Of a DNA stretch of 64,000 nucleotides, positions 43,406 through 51,860 are shown one piece after another. Below the pieces are notes generated by a model that was not told where the DNA came from, did no database searches, and was given only the letters and a program-made list of their open reading frames with translations. The stretch covers positions 124,001 through 188,000 of the forward strand of contig JAEWPS010000018.1 in NCBI GenBank assembly GCA_023460515.1, written 5' to 3'. Both the position numbers and the translations under genes were made by a program. Each line of letters starts with the position of its first letter. Position 1 is the first letter of the stretch. This DNA comes from Bacillota bacterium. GTDB lineage: Bacteria; Bacillota; Clostridia; TANB77; CAG-465.

Positions 43406-43438
43406 AAAAAACATCTGAAATTAATTCAGATGTTTTCA
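43406..43438 (-). terminator. Terminator of the der-ydbC-pfkA operon
   Basis: AAAACATCTGAA (43408-43419) pairs with TTCAGATGTTTT (43425-43436), with further T residues on the minus strand. Confidence 0.85.
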
Positions 43439-43450
43439 TATATTTATTAT

Positions 43451-44527
43451 TTATTCACCAAAGTATATTCCCATACTTTTAGCTGTTTTAATTAAATCAT
43501 TGTTAGCAAAATCTAAAAGTCTTGCTACTCTTGTTTTAGGATATTTAGTTTTTATTAATTTTCCATCTTCAGATCCAACTATATATCCAAGTTCATTATT
43601 AATTAATAAATTTAAAGCATAATCGCCAAGTCTAGCACCAAGTATCATATCCGTCGCAAAAGGTGATCCACCTCTTTGTAAATACCCAAGTATTATTGAC
43701 CTAGCTTCATATCCTGTTGCATCTTCTATATCCTTTGCAAGTTTAGCAGATACTCCACCATATCTTTTTGCTTCATAACTATCTTTTACAACTCTAGCAA
43801 TTGTTTCTTCTTTGCCATTTTCTTTTGCAGCTTCAGACATTGCAATAATACAATATCTTTTACCATTAGACATTACACGCTTTACTTCATTTATAACACC
43901 ATTTAAATTATAGTCTTTTTCAGGAAGAAGTATAATATCACAGCATGCTGCAAAACCAGCATATAAAGTTAAATATCCTGATGTTCTACCCATTAGTTCA
44001 ACTACCATAACCCTTTTATGTGAATATGCTGTTGTTTTCAGTTTAGAAATGCAGTCCACAGCATTTTGTACAGCCGTTTCAAATCCTATTGTAGGATTGC
44101 TAGCACTCATATCATTATCTATAGTTTTAGGAATTCCTATTGTAGGCATTCCTCTTTCATAAATAACTCTAGCTGAGTCTAAAGACCCATCTCCACCTAC
44201 TACTATTAATCCTTCAACATCTAATTTTCTTAATGCTTCTATACTATCATCGACTCTATCTTCAAATTTAGCAATGCCTTCTTTATTTGGATAATGAAAA
44301 GGATTCTCTTTATTTGAAGAACCAAGTATCGTACCACCCATTGTATCTATATTATCTACTATTTTTTCTGTAAGTACCATATATCTGTTTTCTACGAAAC
44401 CTATATATCCATCTAAAATACCAACAACTGTTATACCTTTTTTTCTAGCAGAAAGAACTACGGTTTTTATTACGCTATTTAATCCAGGACAATCTCCACC
44501 TGCTGTCATGATTGCAATTTTTTTCAT
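43451..44527 (-). CDS. pfkA: 6-phosphofructokinase (mixed ATP/PPi subfamily pattern)
   Basis: The 358-residue protein is a complete phosphofructokinase: 'GGDCPGLNSVIK' at the start, 'GGDGSLDSA' (phosphoryl-donor loop), 'PKTIDNDMSA' (catalytic Asp), 'VMVVELMGRTSGYL' and 'LGYLQRGGSP'. The donor loop has Gly (G-G-D-G-S) as in ATP enzymes, whereas the loop before the catalytic Asp has Lys (P-K-T) as in PPi-dependent enzymes. This combination is typical of group III 'mixed-substrate' PFKs, so donor specificity is uncertain. It catalyses the committed glycolytic step. It follows ydbC and der in one operon. Confidence 0.92.
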   Translation of the reverse strand: MKKIAIMTAGGDCPGLNSVIKTVVLSARKKGITVVGILDGYIGFVENRYMVLTEKIVDNIDTMGGTILGSSNKENPFHYPNKEGIAKFEDRVDDSIEALRKLDVEGLIVVGGDGSLDSARVIYERGMPTIGIPKTIDNDMSASNPTIGFETAVQNAVDCISKLKTTAYSHKRVMVVELMGRTSGYLTLYAGFAACCDIILLPEKDYNLNGVINEVKRVMSNGKRYCIIAMSEAAKENGKEETIARVVKDSYEAKRYGGVSAKLAKDIEDATGYEARSIILGYLQRGGSPFATDMILGARLGDYALNLLINNELGYIVGSEDGKLIKTKYPKTRVARLLDFANNDLIKTAKSMGIYFGE

Positions 44528-44547
44528 ACGTTTCCCTCCAATAAATA

Positions 44548-44766
44548 TTATATTCTATTATTCATAGTTTCAACTAATATTTTCATTTCTTCTTCAGTTA
44601 ATGTTATTCCTTTAGCCATTCTATCTTTTTCAGGTGACCAATCACGTATATCATACTTTGGTTTAGAACCATTCCAAGATACTAAATTTAATTCTTTTGT
44701 CCATCCATTAGAATTTTCTGATAAAATTTTTATTTCTTCAGTAATTTCATATTTTATTTCTGCCAT
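44548..44766 (-). CDS. PC4/YdbC-family single-stranded DNA-binding protein
   Basis: The 72-residue protein matches the bacterial homologue of eukaryotic coactivator PC4 (Lactococcus YdbC): 'IKILSENSNGWTKELNLVSWNG', 'PKYDIRDWSPEKDRMAKGITLTEEE'. YdbC is a dimeric protein that binds single-stranded nucleic acid without sequence preference and is thought to act in transcription or repair. It lies between der (11 bases) and pfkA (20 bases) in one operon. Confidence 0.85.
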   Translation of the reverse strand: MAEIKYEITEEIKILSENSNGWTKELNLVSWNGSKPKYDIRDWSPEKDRMAKGITLTEEEMKILVETMNNRI

Positions 44767-44777
44767 AAAATCACTCC

Positions 44778-46109
44778 TTATTTTTCATTACTTCTACTTT
44801 TCTCTCTAGTTATCATATGTATTGGCGTACCAACCATATCAAATTGTTTTCTTATATGATTTTCCAAATATCTAACATATGAAAAATGCATTAACTCTTT
44901 ATTATTTACGAAAACCACAAAAGTTGGTGGTCTAGTTGTAACTTGTGTAACATAAAACACCTTCAATCTTTTTCCTTTATCTGAAGGTGGTTGAGTTATT
45001 GCAATAGCTTCAGATATTACATCATTAAGCATTCCTGTAGGAACTCTTAAATTATTAGCTTTGTTTACTGCATTAATCATTTCAAATAAATTTTCAACTC
45101 TTTGACCAGTTGCTGCAGATATAAAAATAATTGGTGCATAAGATAAGTATGCCAGTTTATAATATACTTGTTTTTTATAACTTTCTAATGTTCCTGTTTC
45201 CTTTTCTAATAGGTCCCATTTATTTATACATATTATAATAGCTCTACCTGCTTCATGAGCATATCCAGCGATTTTCTCGTCTTGCTCTGTAACACCTTCT
45301 GTAGCATCAATCATTAATATACATACATTTGCTCTATCTATTGCAGACTGCGCTTTAATAACAGTAAATTTTTCTAACTTATCGTATACTTTATTTTTTC
45401 TACGTATACCAGCTGTATCTACAAATATGTATTTTCCATGTTTATTCTCAAAATATGAATCTATAGCGTCTCTTGTTGTACCAGCTATATCACTTACTAT
45501 AACTCTTTCTTCATTTAATATTTTATTAACTAAAGAAGATTTACCAACATTCGGCTTACCTATTATAGCGACTCTTATTGTTTCTTCATCTTCAATTTCA
45601 GGTTCAACATTATCAAATTTACCATATATTTCATCAAGTAATTCACCAATACCTAATTTTTTACCAGCAGAAATAGCTAAAGGATCTCCTAAACCCAAAT
45701 TATAAAATTCATATATTTCAGGTGGTACATCTCCAACTCTATCAGATTTATTACAAACTAATATAACAGGTTTATTTGCTTTTCTAAGCATATTAGCAAC
45801 TTCTATATCATCAGGAGTTACTCCAACTTTTAAATCAGTTATAAATACTATAACATCCGCCATATCCATAGCAAGCATAGCTTGCCTTCTCATTTGCATT
45901 AACAATGGATCTTCACTATCTGGCTCAATACCACCAGTATCAATTATTTGAAATTTAGTTCCTCTCCAAGCACAATCCGCATATATTCTATCTCTAGTTA
46001 CACCAGGGAAGTCTCTAATTATTGAAATCTTTTGACCAGCTAATGCATTAAAAAGAGTACTCTTTCCTACATTTGGTCTTCCTACTATTGCCACAACTTT
46101 TTTTGCCAT
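44778..46109 (-). CDS. der: Ribosome-assembly GTPase Der (EngA)
   Basis: The 443-residue protein has two tandem GTPase domains. The first has 'GRPNVGKSTLFN', 'DTGG' and 'NKSD'; the second has 'GKPNVGKSSLVN', 'DTAGIRRKNKVYD' and 'NKWD'. A KH-like C-terminal domain follows ('RVPTGMLNDVISEAI'). Der is essential for 50S subunit maturation in bacteria. It overlaps nothing but starts one base after the preceding small membrane-protein gene and heads into ydbC and pfkA. Confidence 0.97.
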   Translation of the reverse strand: MAKKVVAIVGRPNVGKSTLFNALAGQKISIIRDFPGVTRDRIYADCAWRGTKFQIIDTGGIEPDSEDPLLMQMRRQAMLAMDMADVIVFITDLKVGVTPDDIEVANMLRKANKPVILVCNKSDRVGDVPPEIYEFYNLGLGDPLAISAGKKLGIGELLDEIYGKFDNVEPEIEDEETIRVAIIGKPNVGKSSLVNKILNEERVIVSDIAGTTRDAIDSYFENKHGKYIFVDTAGIRRKNKVYDKLEKFTVIKAQSAIDRANVCILMIDATEGVTEQDEKIAGYAHEAGRAIIICINKWDLLEKETGTLESYKKQVYYKLAYLSYAPIIFISAATGQRVENLFEMINAVNKANNLRVPTGMLNDVISEAIAITQPPSDKGKRLKVFYVTQVTTRPPTFVVFVNNKELMHFSYVRYLENHIRKQFDMVGTPIHMITREKSRSNEK

Positions 46110-46346
46110 TTATTTTTCCTCCGATTTATTTTTTACATTACTCAAAACAGAAATTTGCTTCTCAGTAAGTATAGTTTCTTCTTCATTTATTTTTCTACTT
46201 ATATGACTAAATATTAGCATAATACACATTAAAACAATGCTATAAATTGGGCTAATTTTATTAAGAATTGAAAGTATTGCTGAAAGTATTGTACAAACAG
46301 CCAATATAAGCGTTAAATAATTAAATATTTGAGATCTGTTTAACAT
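46110..46346 (-). CDS. Small membrane protein upstream of der
   Basis: The 78-residue protein has two predicted membrane segments (about 8-28 and 33-50) and a charged tail ending 'NVKNKSEEK'. AGAGGT selects the ATG at 46346; an in-frame start 15 codons earlier overlaps the promoter region and is rejected. It is the first gene of the der operon, driven by the promoter at 46374-46402. No family is recognised. Confidence 0.7.
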   Translation of the reverse strand: MLNRSQIFNYLTLILAVCTILSAILSILNKISPIYSIVLMCIMLIFSHISRKINEEETILTEKQISVLSNVKNKSEEK

Positions 46347-46373
46347 AAATAAACCTCTTTTCACTAATATAGT

Positions 46374-46402
46374 ATTATACCATTTAAACACTTATATTTC
46401 AA
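46374..46402 (-). promoter_or_regulatory. Promoter of the der operon
   Basis: Minus-strand TTGAAA (46402-46397), 17-nt spacer, TATAAT (46379-46374) with TGG before the -10 (extended). Confidence 0.8.
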
Positions 46403-46511
46403 CAATTTAAGTTTATTTTATGTTAATATTTACAAATTAGTATATTTTACCTGTTAAGTATATGTTTATTATATAATATTGTGCTCATTTTTTATATTTT
46501 AAAACATACTT

Positions 46512-46530
46512 AGCAAATTGAAAATTTGCT
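46512..46530. repeat. Intergenic palindrome
   Basis: AGCAAATT-GAA-AATTTGCT forms a perfect 8-bp inverted repeat with a 3-nt centre, between xth and the der operon. No T run; role unknown. Confidence 0.4.
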
Positions 46531-46588
46531 GTTCTTTTCAATTTGACTATTAATCAGATAATGGTCATTTATTCTTATTGTAAAAAAT

Positions 46589-46623
46589 AAAATAATGTAT
46601 AAAACATTATACATTATTTTTAA
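46589..46623 (-). terminator. Terminator of the exonuclease III gene
   Basis: AAAATAATGTAT (46589-46600) pairs with ATACATTATTTT (46609-46620); it lies 10 bases past the stop at 46633. Confidence 0.8.
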
Positions 46624-46632
46624 ACATATTAA

Positions 46633-47385
46633 CTAAAATATTTCAAGTCCTACTGGACAATGGTCACTACCCATTATTTCTGGATATATATATGCATCTT
46701 TTATTTCATTTTTTATACTACTCGATACAATAAAGTAATCTATACGCCAACCAACATTTTTTTCTCTTGCATTTCCCATATATGACCACCAAGAATAAGC
46801 ATCCTTTTTATCTGGATATATATATCTAAAAGTATCTGTAAATCCATCATTTAAAAGAACTGTCATTTTTTCTCTTTCTTCATCTGTAAACCCAGCACTT
46901 CTTCTGTTAGATTTTGCATTTTTTATATCTATTTCATTATGTGCAACATTTAAATCGCCACACATTATAACAGGTTTATTTTGATCTAATTTTTTAATAT
47001 ATTTTTTTATTTCCTGTTCCCATATCATTCTATATTCTAATCTTTCAAGTTCTCTTTTAGAATTAGGTGTATAAATATTAACTATATAGAAATTAGCAAA
47101 TTCAAGTGTAATTACTCTACCTTCATTATCATGTTCATCTATACCAATACCATAATTTACACTAATTGGTTTAACCTTTGTAAATATTGCAGTTCCTGAA
47201 TATCCTTTTTTTTCTGCACTATTCCAATATTGATTGTATCCTTCAAAAGATATGTCTACTTGACCTTCCTGCATTTTTGTTTCTTGCACGCAAAAAATAT
47301 CTGCATCTATTTCTTTAAAAAATTCTGTAAATCCTTTATTAAGTGCTGCTCTTATTCCATTAACATTCCATGAAATCAATTTCAT
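46633..47385 (-). CDS. xth: Exodeoxyribonuclease III / AP endonuclease
   Basis: The 250-residue protein is a canonical ExoIII/ExoA-type AP endonuclease: 'LISWNVNGIRAAL', 'DIFCVQETKMQEGQ' (metal Glu), 'GYSGTAIFTK', 'NIYTPNS', 'MCGDLNVAHNEIDI', 'GWRIDYFIVS' and 'GSDHCPVGLEI' (catalytic His). It acts in base-excision repair. Monocistronic, with AAGGAGA ribosome site and its own terminator. Confidence 0.95.
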   Translation of the reverse strand: MKLISWNVNGIRAALNKGFTEFFKEIDADIFCVQETKMQEGQVDISFEGYNQYWNSAEKKGYSGTAIFTKVKPISVNYGIGIDEHDNEGRVITLEFANFYIVNIYTPNSKRELERLEYRMIWEQEIKKYIKKLDQNKPVIMCGDLNVAHNEIDIKNAKSNRRSAGFTDEEREKMTVLLNDGFTDTFRYIYPDKKDAYSWWSYMGNAREKNVGWRIDYFIVSSSIKNEIKDAYIYPEIMGSDHCPVGLEIF

Positions 47386-47491
47386 ATAAAATTCTCCTTA
47401 CAAATATATGTATATATTATATCTAATCTTATCTAACAAATCAACTAAATAATTAAAATTTATTAATTATAAATAATATATTAATATTACA

Positions 47492-49603
47492 TTATATATT
47501 ATTTACTTTCATTGCCCTCATAGCATTTACTATAGCTATAACTGATACACCAACATCAGCAAATACTGCTTCCCACATTGAAGCTATTCCAAGGGCACCA
47601 AATCCTAAAAATAATACTTTAATACCTATTGCAAAACATATATTTTGTAATACTATTTTTCTTGTTCTTTTTGCTATTTTTATTGCTGTTACTATCTTTA
47701 TTGGTTCATCTGTCATTATTACTATGTCTGCAGCCTCTATAGCAGCATCTGATCCTAAACCGCCCATAGCAATTCCTATATCTGCTCTTGCAAGTACAGG
47801 AGCATCATTTATTCCATCTCCAGCAAAAATAATATTTCCTTTAGTAGTTTTCTGTCTATTTAGTAGTTCAAGTTTTTCAACTTTTTGATCAGGTAATAAT
47901 TCTGTATAAACTTCATCTATTCCAATAGAATTTCCTGTTTTTTCTCCAACATTTTTACTATCTCCAGTAAGCATAACTGTTTTTTTAATTCCAATATGTT
48001 TTAGAGCTTTAATAACATTTTTAGAATCATCTTTTAATTCATCAGATATTACAATATATCCTACATATACGCCATTTAATGCTACATGTACTTCTGTTCC
48101 AAAAGATTCAACTTTAAAATAGTCTATATTTTCTTTGATCATAAGTTTAGAGTTACCTGCAAGTATTTTTCTACCGTTAGTTATAACCTTTATACCATGA
48201 CCTCCTATTTCTTCATAACTCTCTATTTCATTTAAATCTATTTTCTTTCCATAACTTTTTAAAATAGAAAGAGCAATTGGATGATTAGAATAACTTTCTG
48301 CATATGCAGCGTATTCTATTAATTCTTCATTTGTATAACCATTCTTTGAATTAATCTCAGTTACATTAAATACACCCTTTGTTAAAGTTCCTGTTTTATC
48401 AAAAACTACTGTTTCGACATTATTTAAAGCTTCAAGATAATTACTTCCTTTTATTAATATTCCTTGTCTTGACGCTCCACCAATACCACCAAAAAAACCA
48501 AGTGGTATTGAAACAACTAATGCACATGGACAAGATATAACTAAAAATACTAATGCCCTGTATACCCAATCTGAAAATATTTCTCCTTGAATTACAATAG
48601 GAGGTATTAAAGCTATAAAAATAGCAGCAATAACCACTATCGGAGTGTAATATCTAGCAAATTTAGTTATGAAATTTTCGGTTGTAGCCTTTTTGCTACT
48701 TGCATTTTGAACTAAATCTAAAATTTTAGAAACAGTAGATTCACCAAATTCTTTAGTAACTTCTATTGTTAAAATACTATTTATATTAATAAAACCACTT
48801 AATATATTATCTCCTACAGCTACCTCTCTTGGAATTGATTCACCTGTTAAAGCAGATGTATCCGCCATTGAATTTCCATCAATTACCTTACCATCTAATG
48901 GAACCTTTTCACCAGGTTTTACTACAATTATATCACCTATTTTTACATTCTCTGGTGATACAACTTTTAATTTATTATCTACTTTAAGGTTAGCAAAATC
49001 TGGTCTGATGTCCATTAATTCACTTATTGATTTTCTTGAACGATTAACTGCTAAGTCTTGAAATAACTCTCCAACTTTATAAAATAACATAACTGCTACA
49101 CCTTCTGGAAAATTACCAATAGCAAATGCTCCAATTGTTGCAATACTCATAAGAAAACTTTCATCAAAAATTACTCCTCTTAACAAATTTTTAAGTGCTT
49201 TTAAAACAATATCTCCACCTAATATAATATAACTTATCAAAAATATGAAAAATTCTATCTGAATGGGTAAATTTAAAACCAATCCCATTGTAAACAAAAA
49301 TGCACCTAAAGTAAGAACAATAATTTCTTTTTTACTATTTTCTTCTTTAATAACAACTTTTTCATTATTTTTAGATACAACTATAACATCCGGTTCTATT
49401 TTACTTATTATTTTTATAATTTGTTCACTAATTTCGTTTAAATTAACGTTTTCTTCAGTTTCTATAACAAGTCTCTTTGAAACAAAGTCTACTGAAGCTA
49501 TTTTAATATATTTTAATTCACTAATTTCCTTTTCAATTTTAGCCGCACAATTAGCACAACCCAAATTTTCTAATATCCATTCTTTTTTGTTTTTAGACAA
49601 CAC
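47492..49603 (-). CDS. cadA: Cd2+/Zn2+/Pb2+-exporting P1B-type ATPase
   Basis: The 703-residue pump has an N-terminal heavy-metal-associated domain with 'GCANCAAKIE', eight predicted membrane segments, actuator 'TGES', the transmembrane metal motif 'SCPCALVVSIP' and phosphorylation site 'DKTGTLT'. It also has 'HPIALSIL' and 'GDGINDAPVLARADIGIAMG'. The C-P-C with downstream 'GGIGGASRQGILIKG' fits the P1B-2 (CadA/ZntA) group rather than Cu pumps. Start is GTG at 49603 after GGAGG. It follows a CadC/SmtB-like repressor by 15 bases, giving a complete metal-efflux operon. Confidence 0.92.
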   Translation of the reverse strand: MLSKNKKEWILENLGCANCAAKIEKEISELKYIKIASVDFVSKRLVIETEENVNLNEISEQIIKIISKIEPDVIVVSKNNEKVVIKEENSKKEIIVLTLGAFLFTMGLVLNLPIQIEFFIFLISYIILGGDIVLKALKNLLRGVIFDESFLMSIATIGAFAIGNFPEGVAVMLFYKVGELFQDLAVNRSRKSISELMDIRPDFANLKVDNKLKVVSPENVKIGDIIVVKPGEKVPLDGKVIDGNSMADTSALTGESIPREVAVGDNILSGFININSILTIEVTKEFGESTVSKILDLVQNASSKKATTENFITKFARYYTPIVVIAAIFIALIPPIVIQGEIFSDWVYRALVFLVISCPCALVVSIPLGFFGGIGGASRQGILIKGSNYLEALNNVETVVFDKTGTLTKGVFNVTEINSKNGYTNEELIEYAAYAESYSNHPIALSILKSYGKKIDLNEIESYEEIGGHGIKVITNGRKILAGNSKLMIKENIDYFKVESFGTEVHVALNGVYVGYIVISDELKDDSKNVIKALKHIGIKKTVMLTGDSKNVGEKTGNSIGIDEVYTELLPDQKVEKLELLNRQKTTKGNIIFAGDGINDAPVLARADIGIAMGGLGSDAAIEAADIVIMTDEPIKIVTAIKIAKRTRKIVLQNICFAIGIKVLFLGFGALGIASMWEAVFADVGVSVIAIVNAMRAMKVNNI

Positions 49604-49618
49604 TACCTTCTTCCTCCT

Positions 49619-50008
49619 TTATATGTTTTTTTGCTCTTCATTTTGCTCTTTAATATGAACTATTCCTTGATTAAATATCTGTTTTACATGTTCATCATTT
49701 AAAGAATAATAAACGATTTTACCTTCTTTTCTATTTTTTACTAATCTTTCTTGTTTTAGTACAATTAACTGATGTGAAATTGCAGATTGCGTCATATTTA
49801 ATAAATATGCTATATCACAAACACACATTTCAGATTCATCTAAAGCCCATAATATTTGAATTCTTGTTAAGTCTCCAAAAACTTTAAATAATTGTGTAAG
49901 ATCTTTCAAAGTTTCTTTTTGTGGCATTTTATCCTTCACTTGACTTACGATATCTTCATGTATTACGTCTGCGTCACATCTTTCACATTCTTGCATTTTA
50001 TTGTACAT
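49619..50008 (-). CDS. cadC: CadC/SmtB-type metal-sensing repressor
   Basis: The 129-residue ArsR-family repressor has 'KVFGDLTRIQILWAL', recognition helix 'MTQSAISHQLIVLKQE' and wing 'KEGKIVYYSLND'. Both known metal-site types are visible: a CadC-like Cd/Pb site from N-terminal cysteines ('QECERCDAD') plus 'EMCVCDIA', and a perfect SmtB-type alpha5 Zn site D-x-H-(10)-H-x-x-E in 'DEHVKQIFNQGIVHIKE'. AGAGGT selects the ATG at 50008. It represses its own operon with cadA through operators at 50040-50060 and 50104-50125. Confidence 0.92.
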   Translation of the reverse strand: MYNKMQECERCDADVIHEDIVSQVKDKMPQKETLKDLTQLFKVFGDLTRIQILWALDESEMCVCDIAYLLNMTQSAISHQLIVLKQERLVKNRKEGKIVYYSLNDEHVKQIFNQGIVHIKEQNEEQKNI

Positions 50009-50039
50009 ATTATTACCTCTTTTCAATATTTCGTTTAAT

Positions 50040-50060
50040 ATCTGAATGATTGCTCATATA
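50040..50060. promoter_or_regulatory. Downstream CadC/SmtB operator
   Basis: A 21-bp site (TGAAtgattgCTCATAT core) matches the upstream operator at 17 of 21 positions and covers the region just after the -10 of the cad promoter. Confidence 0.6.
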
Positions 50061-50070
50061 TTATATTTTT

Positions 50071-50099
50071 ATTATACTATATATTTAATAATATGTCAA
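50071..50099 (-). promoter_or_regulatory. Consensus promoter of cadCA
   Basis: Minus-strand TTGACA (50099-50094), 17-nt spacer, TATAAT (50076-50071). Confidence 0.9.
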
Positions 50100-50103
50100 C
50101 ACT

Positions 50104-50125
50104 TATATGAATAATTATTCATATA
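50104..50125. promoter_or_regulatory. Upstream CadC/SmtB operator
   Basis: A perfect 22-bp palindrome (half-site TATATGAATAA) lies 4 bases upstream of the -35. It fits the 12-2-12 ArsR/SmtB operator pattern with TGAA/TTCA half-sites. Confidence 0.8.
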
Positions 50126-50138
50126 TTTATAAAAGAAC

Positions 50139-50182
50139 AAAAACACCATATATAGCTAGATACTACTTTTGGTGTTTTTACT
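50139..50182 (-). terminator. Terminator of fhs
   Basis: AAAAACACCA (50139-50148) pairs with TGGTGTTTTT (50170-50179) across a 21-nt loop, with the T run on both strands. Confidence 0.8.
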
Positions 50183-50203
50183 ATTTTATTTATTATATAT
50201 TCA

Positions 50204-51784
50204 TTAAAATTCTAAATATTTAGATTTCTTACCAAGTCCTGGCATCGTAACAATATCCCCCGCATATACAACAATAAATCCTGCCCCACTATCTATTTTA
50301 ATATTTTTTACAGTGATAGTGAAATCACTAGGACATCCTAACAATTTAGGATTATCTGATAAAGAAAGAGGAGTTTTTGCGATACAAATTGGTAGTTTAC
50401 TATAACCTAATTTTTTTATATTTTCAAGTTCTTTTTTTGCTTTATCTAAATATTCGATATGACTTGCGCCATATATTTCACTGGAAACTTTATATATTTT
50501 ATCTTCAATGCTATCATCATCATTATAAATATATTTAAAATTATTACTACTACTTTGTAAAGTTTGTACTGTGAGTCTAGCAAGTGAAATAGCACCATCT
50601 GAGCCATTTTCGTAAACTGTAGATATTTCACATTGTACATCTAAATTTTCACAATAATTTTTAATATAGTTAATTTCATTGTCTGTATCTGTATTAAATC
50701 TATTAATACAAACAATTAAAGGAACTCCATATTTTTTAATATTTTGAATATGTTTCTTTAGATTAACAATACCTTTTTCAAGTGTTTGTATATTTTCGTT
50801 AGATAGATTTTCCTCAGTATCTCCACCATTATATTTTAAAGCTTTTACAGTTACAACAAGTATAGATACATCTGGAACTAAATTAGCTTTTCTACATTTA
50901 ATATCAAAAAATTTTTCAGCCCCTAAATCTGCTCCAAAACCAGCTTCAGTTATACAGTAGTCAGCAAGTTTTAAACCCATTTTTGTGGAAATAACAGAAT
51001 TGCATCCATGAGCAATATTAGCAAATGGACCTAAATGTACAATACATGGAGTATTTTCTGTAGTTTGAACTAAGTTAGGATTCATTGCCTCTTTAAGTAG
51101 TGCCATCATTGCATTAACGACGTTTAAGCTTCTAGCATATACCGGTTGATCATTAAAAGTATACCCTATAAGTATATTACCAATTTTATATTTTAAATCT
51201 TCTACATCTTCTGCTAAACAACATATAGCCATAAGTTCACAAGCTGCTGTGATTTCAAAACCTGTATGTATACCATTATTTGTAGTTATTTCTTTTAAAC
51301 CTCTATCATTCATATCTATAGCTCTTTTTATACATATTCTTTCAGAATCAATATTTAAAATATTCCCGTGCAGAATGCTATTATCTATAACTGCACACAA
51401 TAAATTGTTTGCTGAGGTAATAGCATGAAAATCACCTGTAAAATGTAAATCAATGTCTTGAGATGGTAAAAGCTTTGCCATTCCTCCACCAATTGCTCCT
51501 CCTTTAACACCAAAAACTGGCCCTAAAGACGGTTCTCTCAAAACAGCTATAGAACTTTTACCTATTTTATTTAAAGCCATTGTAAGTCCTATTGATTGTG
51601 TTGTCTTTCCTTCCCCATGCGGTGTGGGATTTACGGCAGTAACAAGTATCAATTTTCCAGACTTGTTTCCTTTAATATGTTCATAATAATCACTATAAAT
51701 TTTTGCTTTATATTTTCCATAATAATCTATATATTCATCTGGTATATTTAATTTTTTAACTACATTTTCAATTTTTTCTATCAT
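50204..51784 (-). CDS. fhs: Formate-tetrahydrofolate ligase
   Basis: The 526-residue protein is a clear formyltetrahydrofolate synthetase: P-loop 'TPHGEGKTTQSIGL', 'LREPSLGPVFGVKGGAIGGG', 'DIDLHFTGDFHAI', 'EAGFGADLGAEKFFDIKCR' and C-terminal 'SGAGFIVVYAGDIVTMPGLGK'. It makes 10-formyl-THF from formate and ATP for purine and one-carbon metabolism. It is roughly 30 residues shorter than the common ~556-residue form but lacks no core motif. GGAGGG precedes the ATG. No other folate or acetyl-CoA pathway genes are adjacent. Confidence 0.95.
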   Translation of the reverse strand: MIEKIENVVKKLNIPDEYIDYYGKYKAKIYSDYYEHIKGNKSGKLILVTAVNPTPHGEGKTTQSIGLTMALNKIGKSSIAVLREPSLGPVFGVKGGAIGGGMAKLLPSQDIDLHFTGDFHAITSANNLLCAVIDNSILHGNILNIDSERICIKRAIDMNDRGLKEITTNNGIHTGFEITAACELMAICCLAEDVEDLKYKIGNILIGYTFNDQPVYARSLNVVNAMMALLKEAMNPNLVQTTENTPCIVHLGPFANIAHGCNSVISTKMGLKLADYCITEAGFGADLGAEKFFDIKCRKANLVPDVSILVVTVKALKYNGGDTEENLSNENIQTLEKGIVNLKKHIQNIKKYGVPLIVCINRFNTDTDNEINYIKNYCENLDVQCEISTVYENGSDGAISLARLTVQTLQSSSNNFKYIYNDDDSIEDKIYKVSSEIYGASHIEYLDKAKKELENIKKLGYSKLPICIAKTPLSLSDNPKLLGCPSDFTITVKNIKIDSGAGFIVVYAGDIVTMPGLGKKSKYLEF

Positions 51785-51860
51785 AAATAATACCCTCCTT
51801 TATATAAACATTATATGATGAATTTACAATATTAACATTTATTGTACTTTTTATTTCAAA

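Noticed and set aside
48413..48419. Additional TTCGACA (0A box) site
   Set aside because: It lies inside the cadA coding sequence with no promoter-like -10 at the right distance, so it is probably coincidental.
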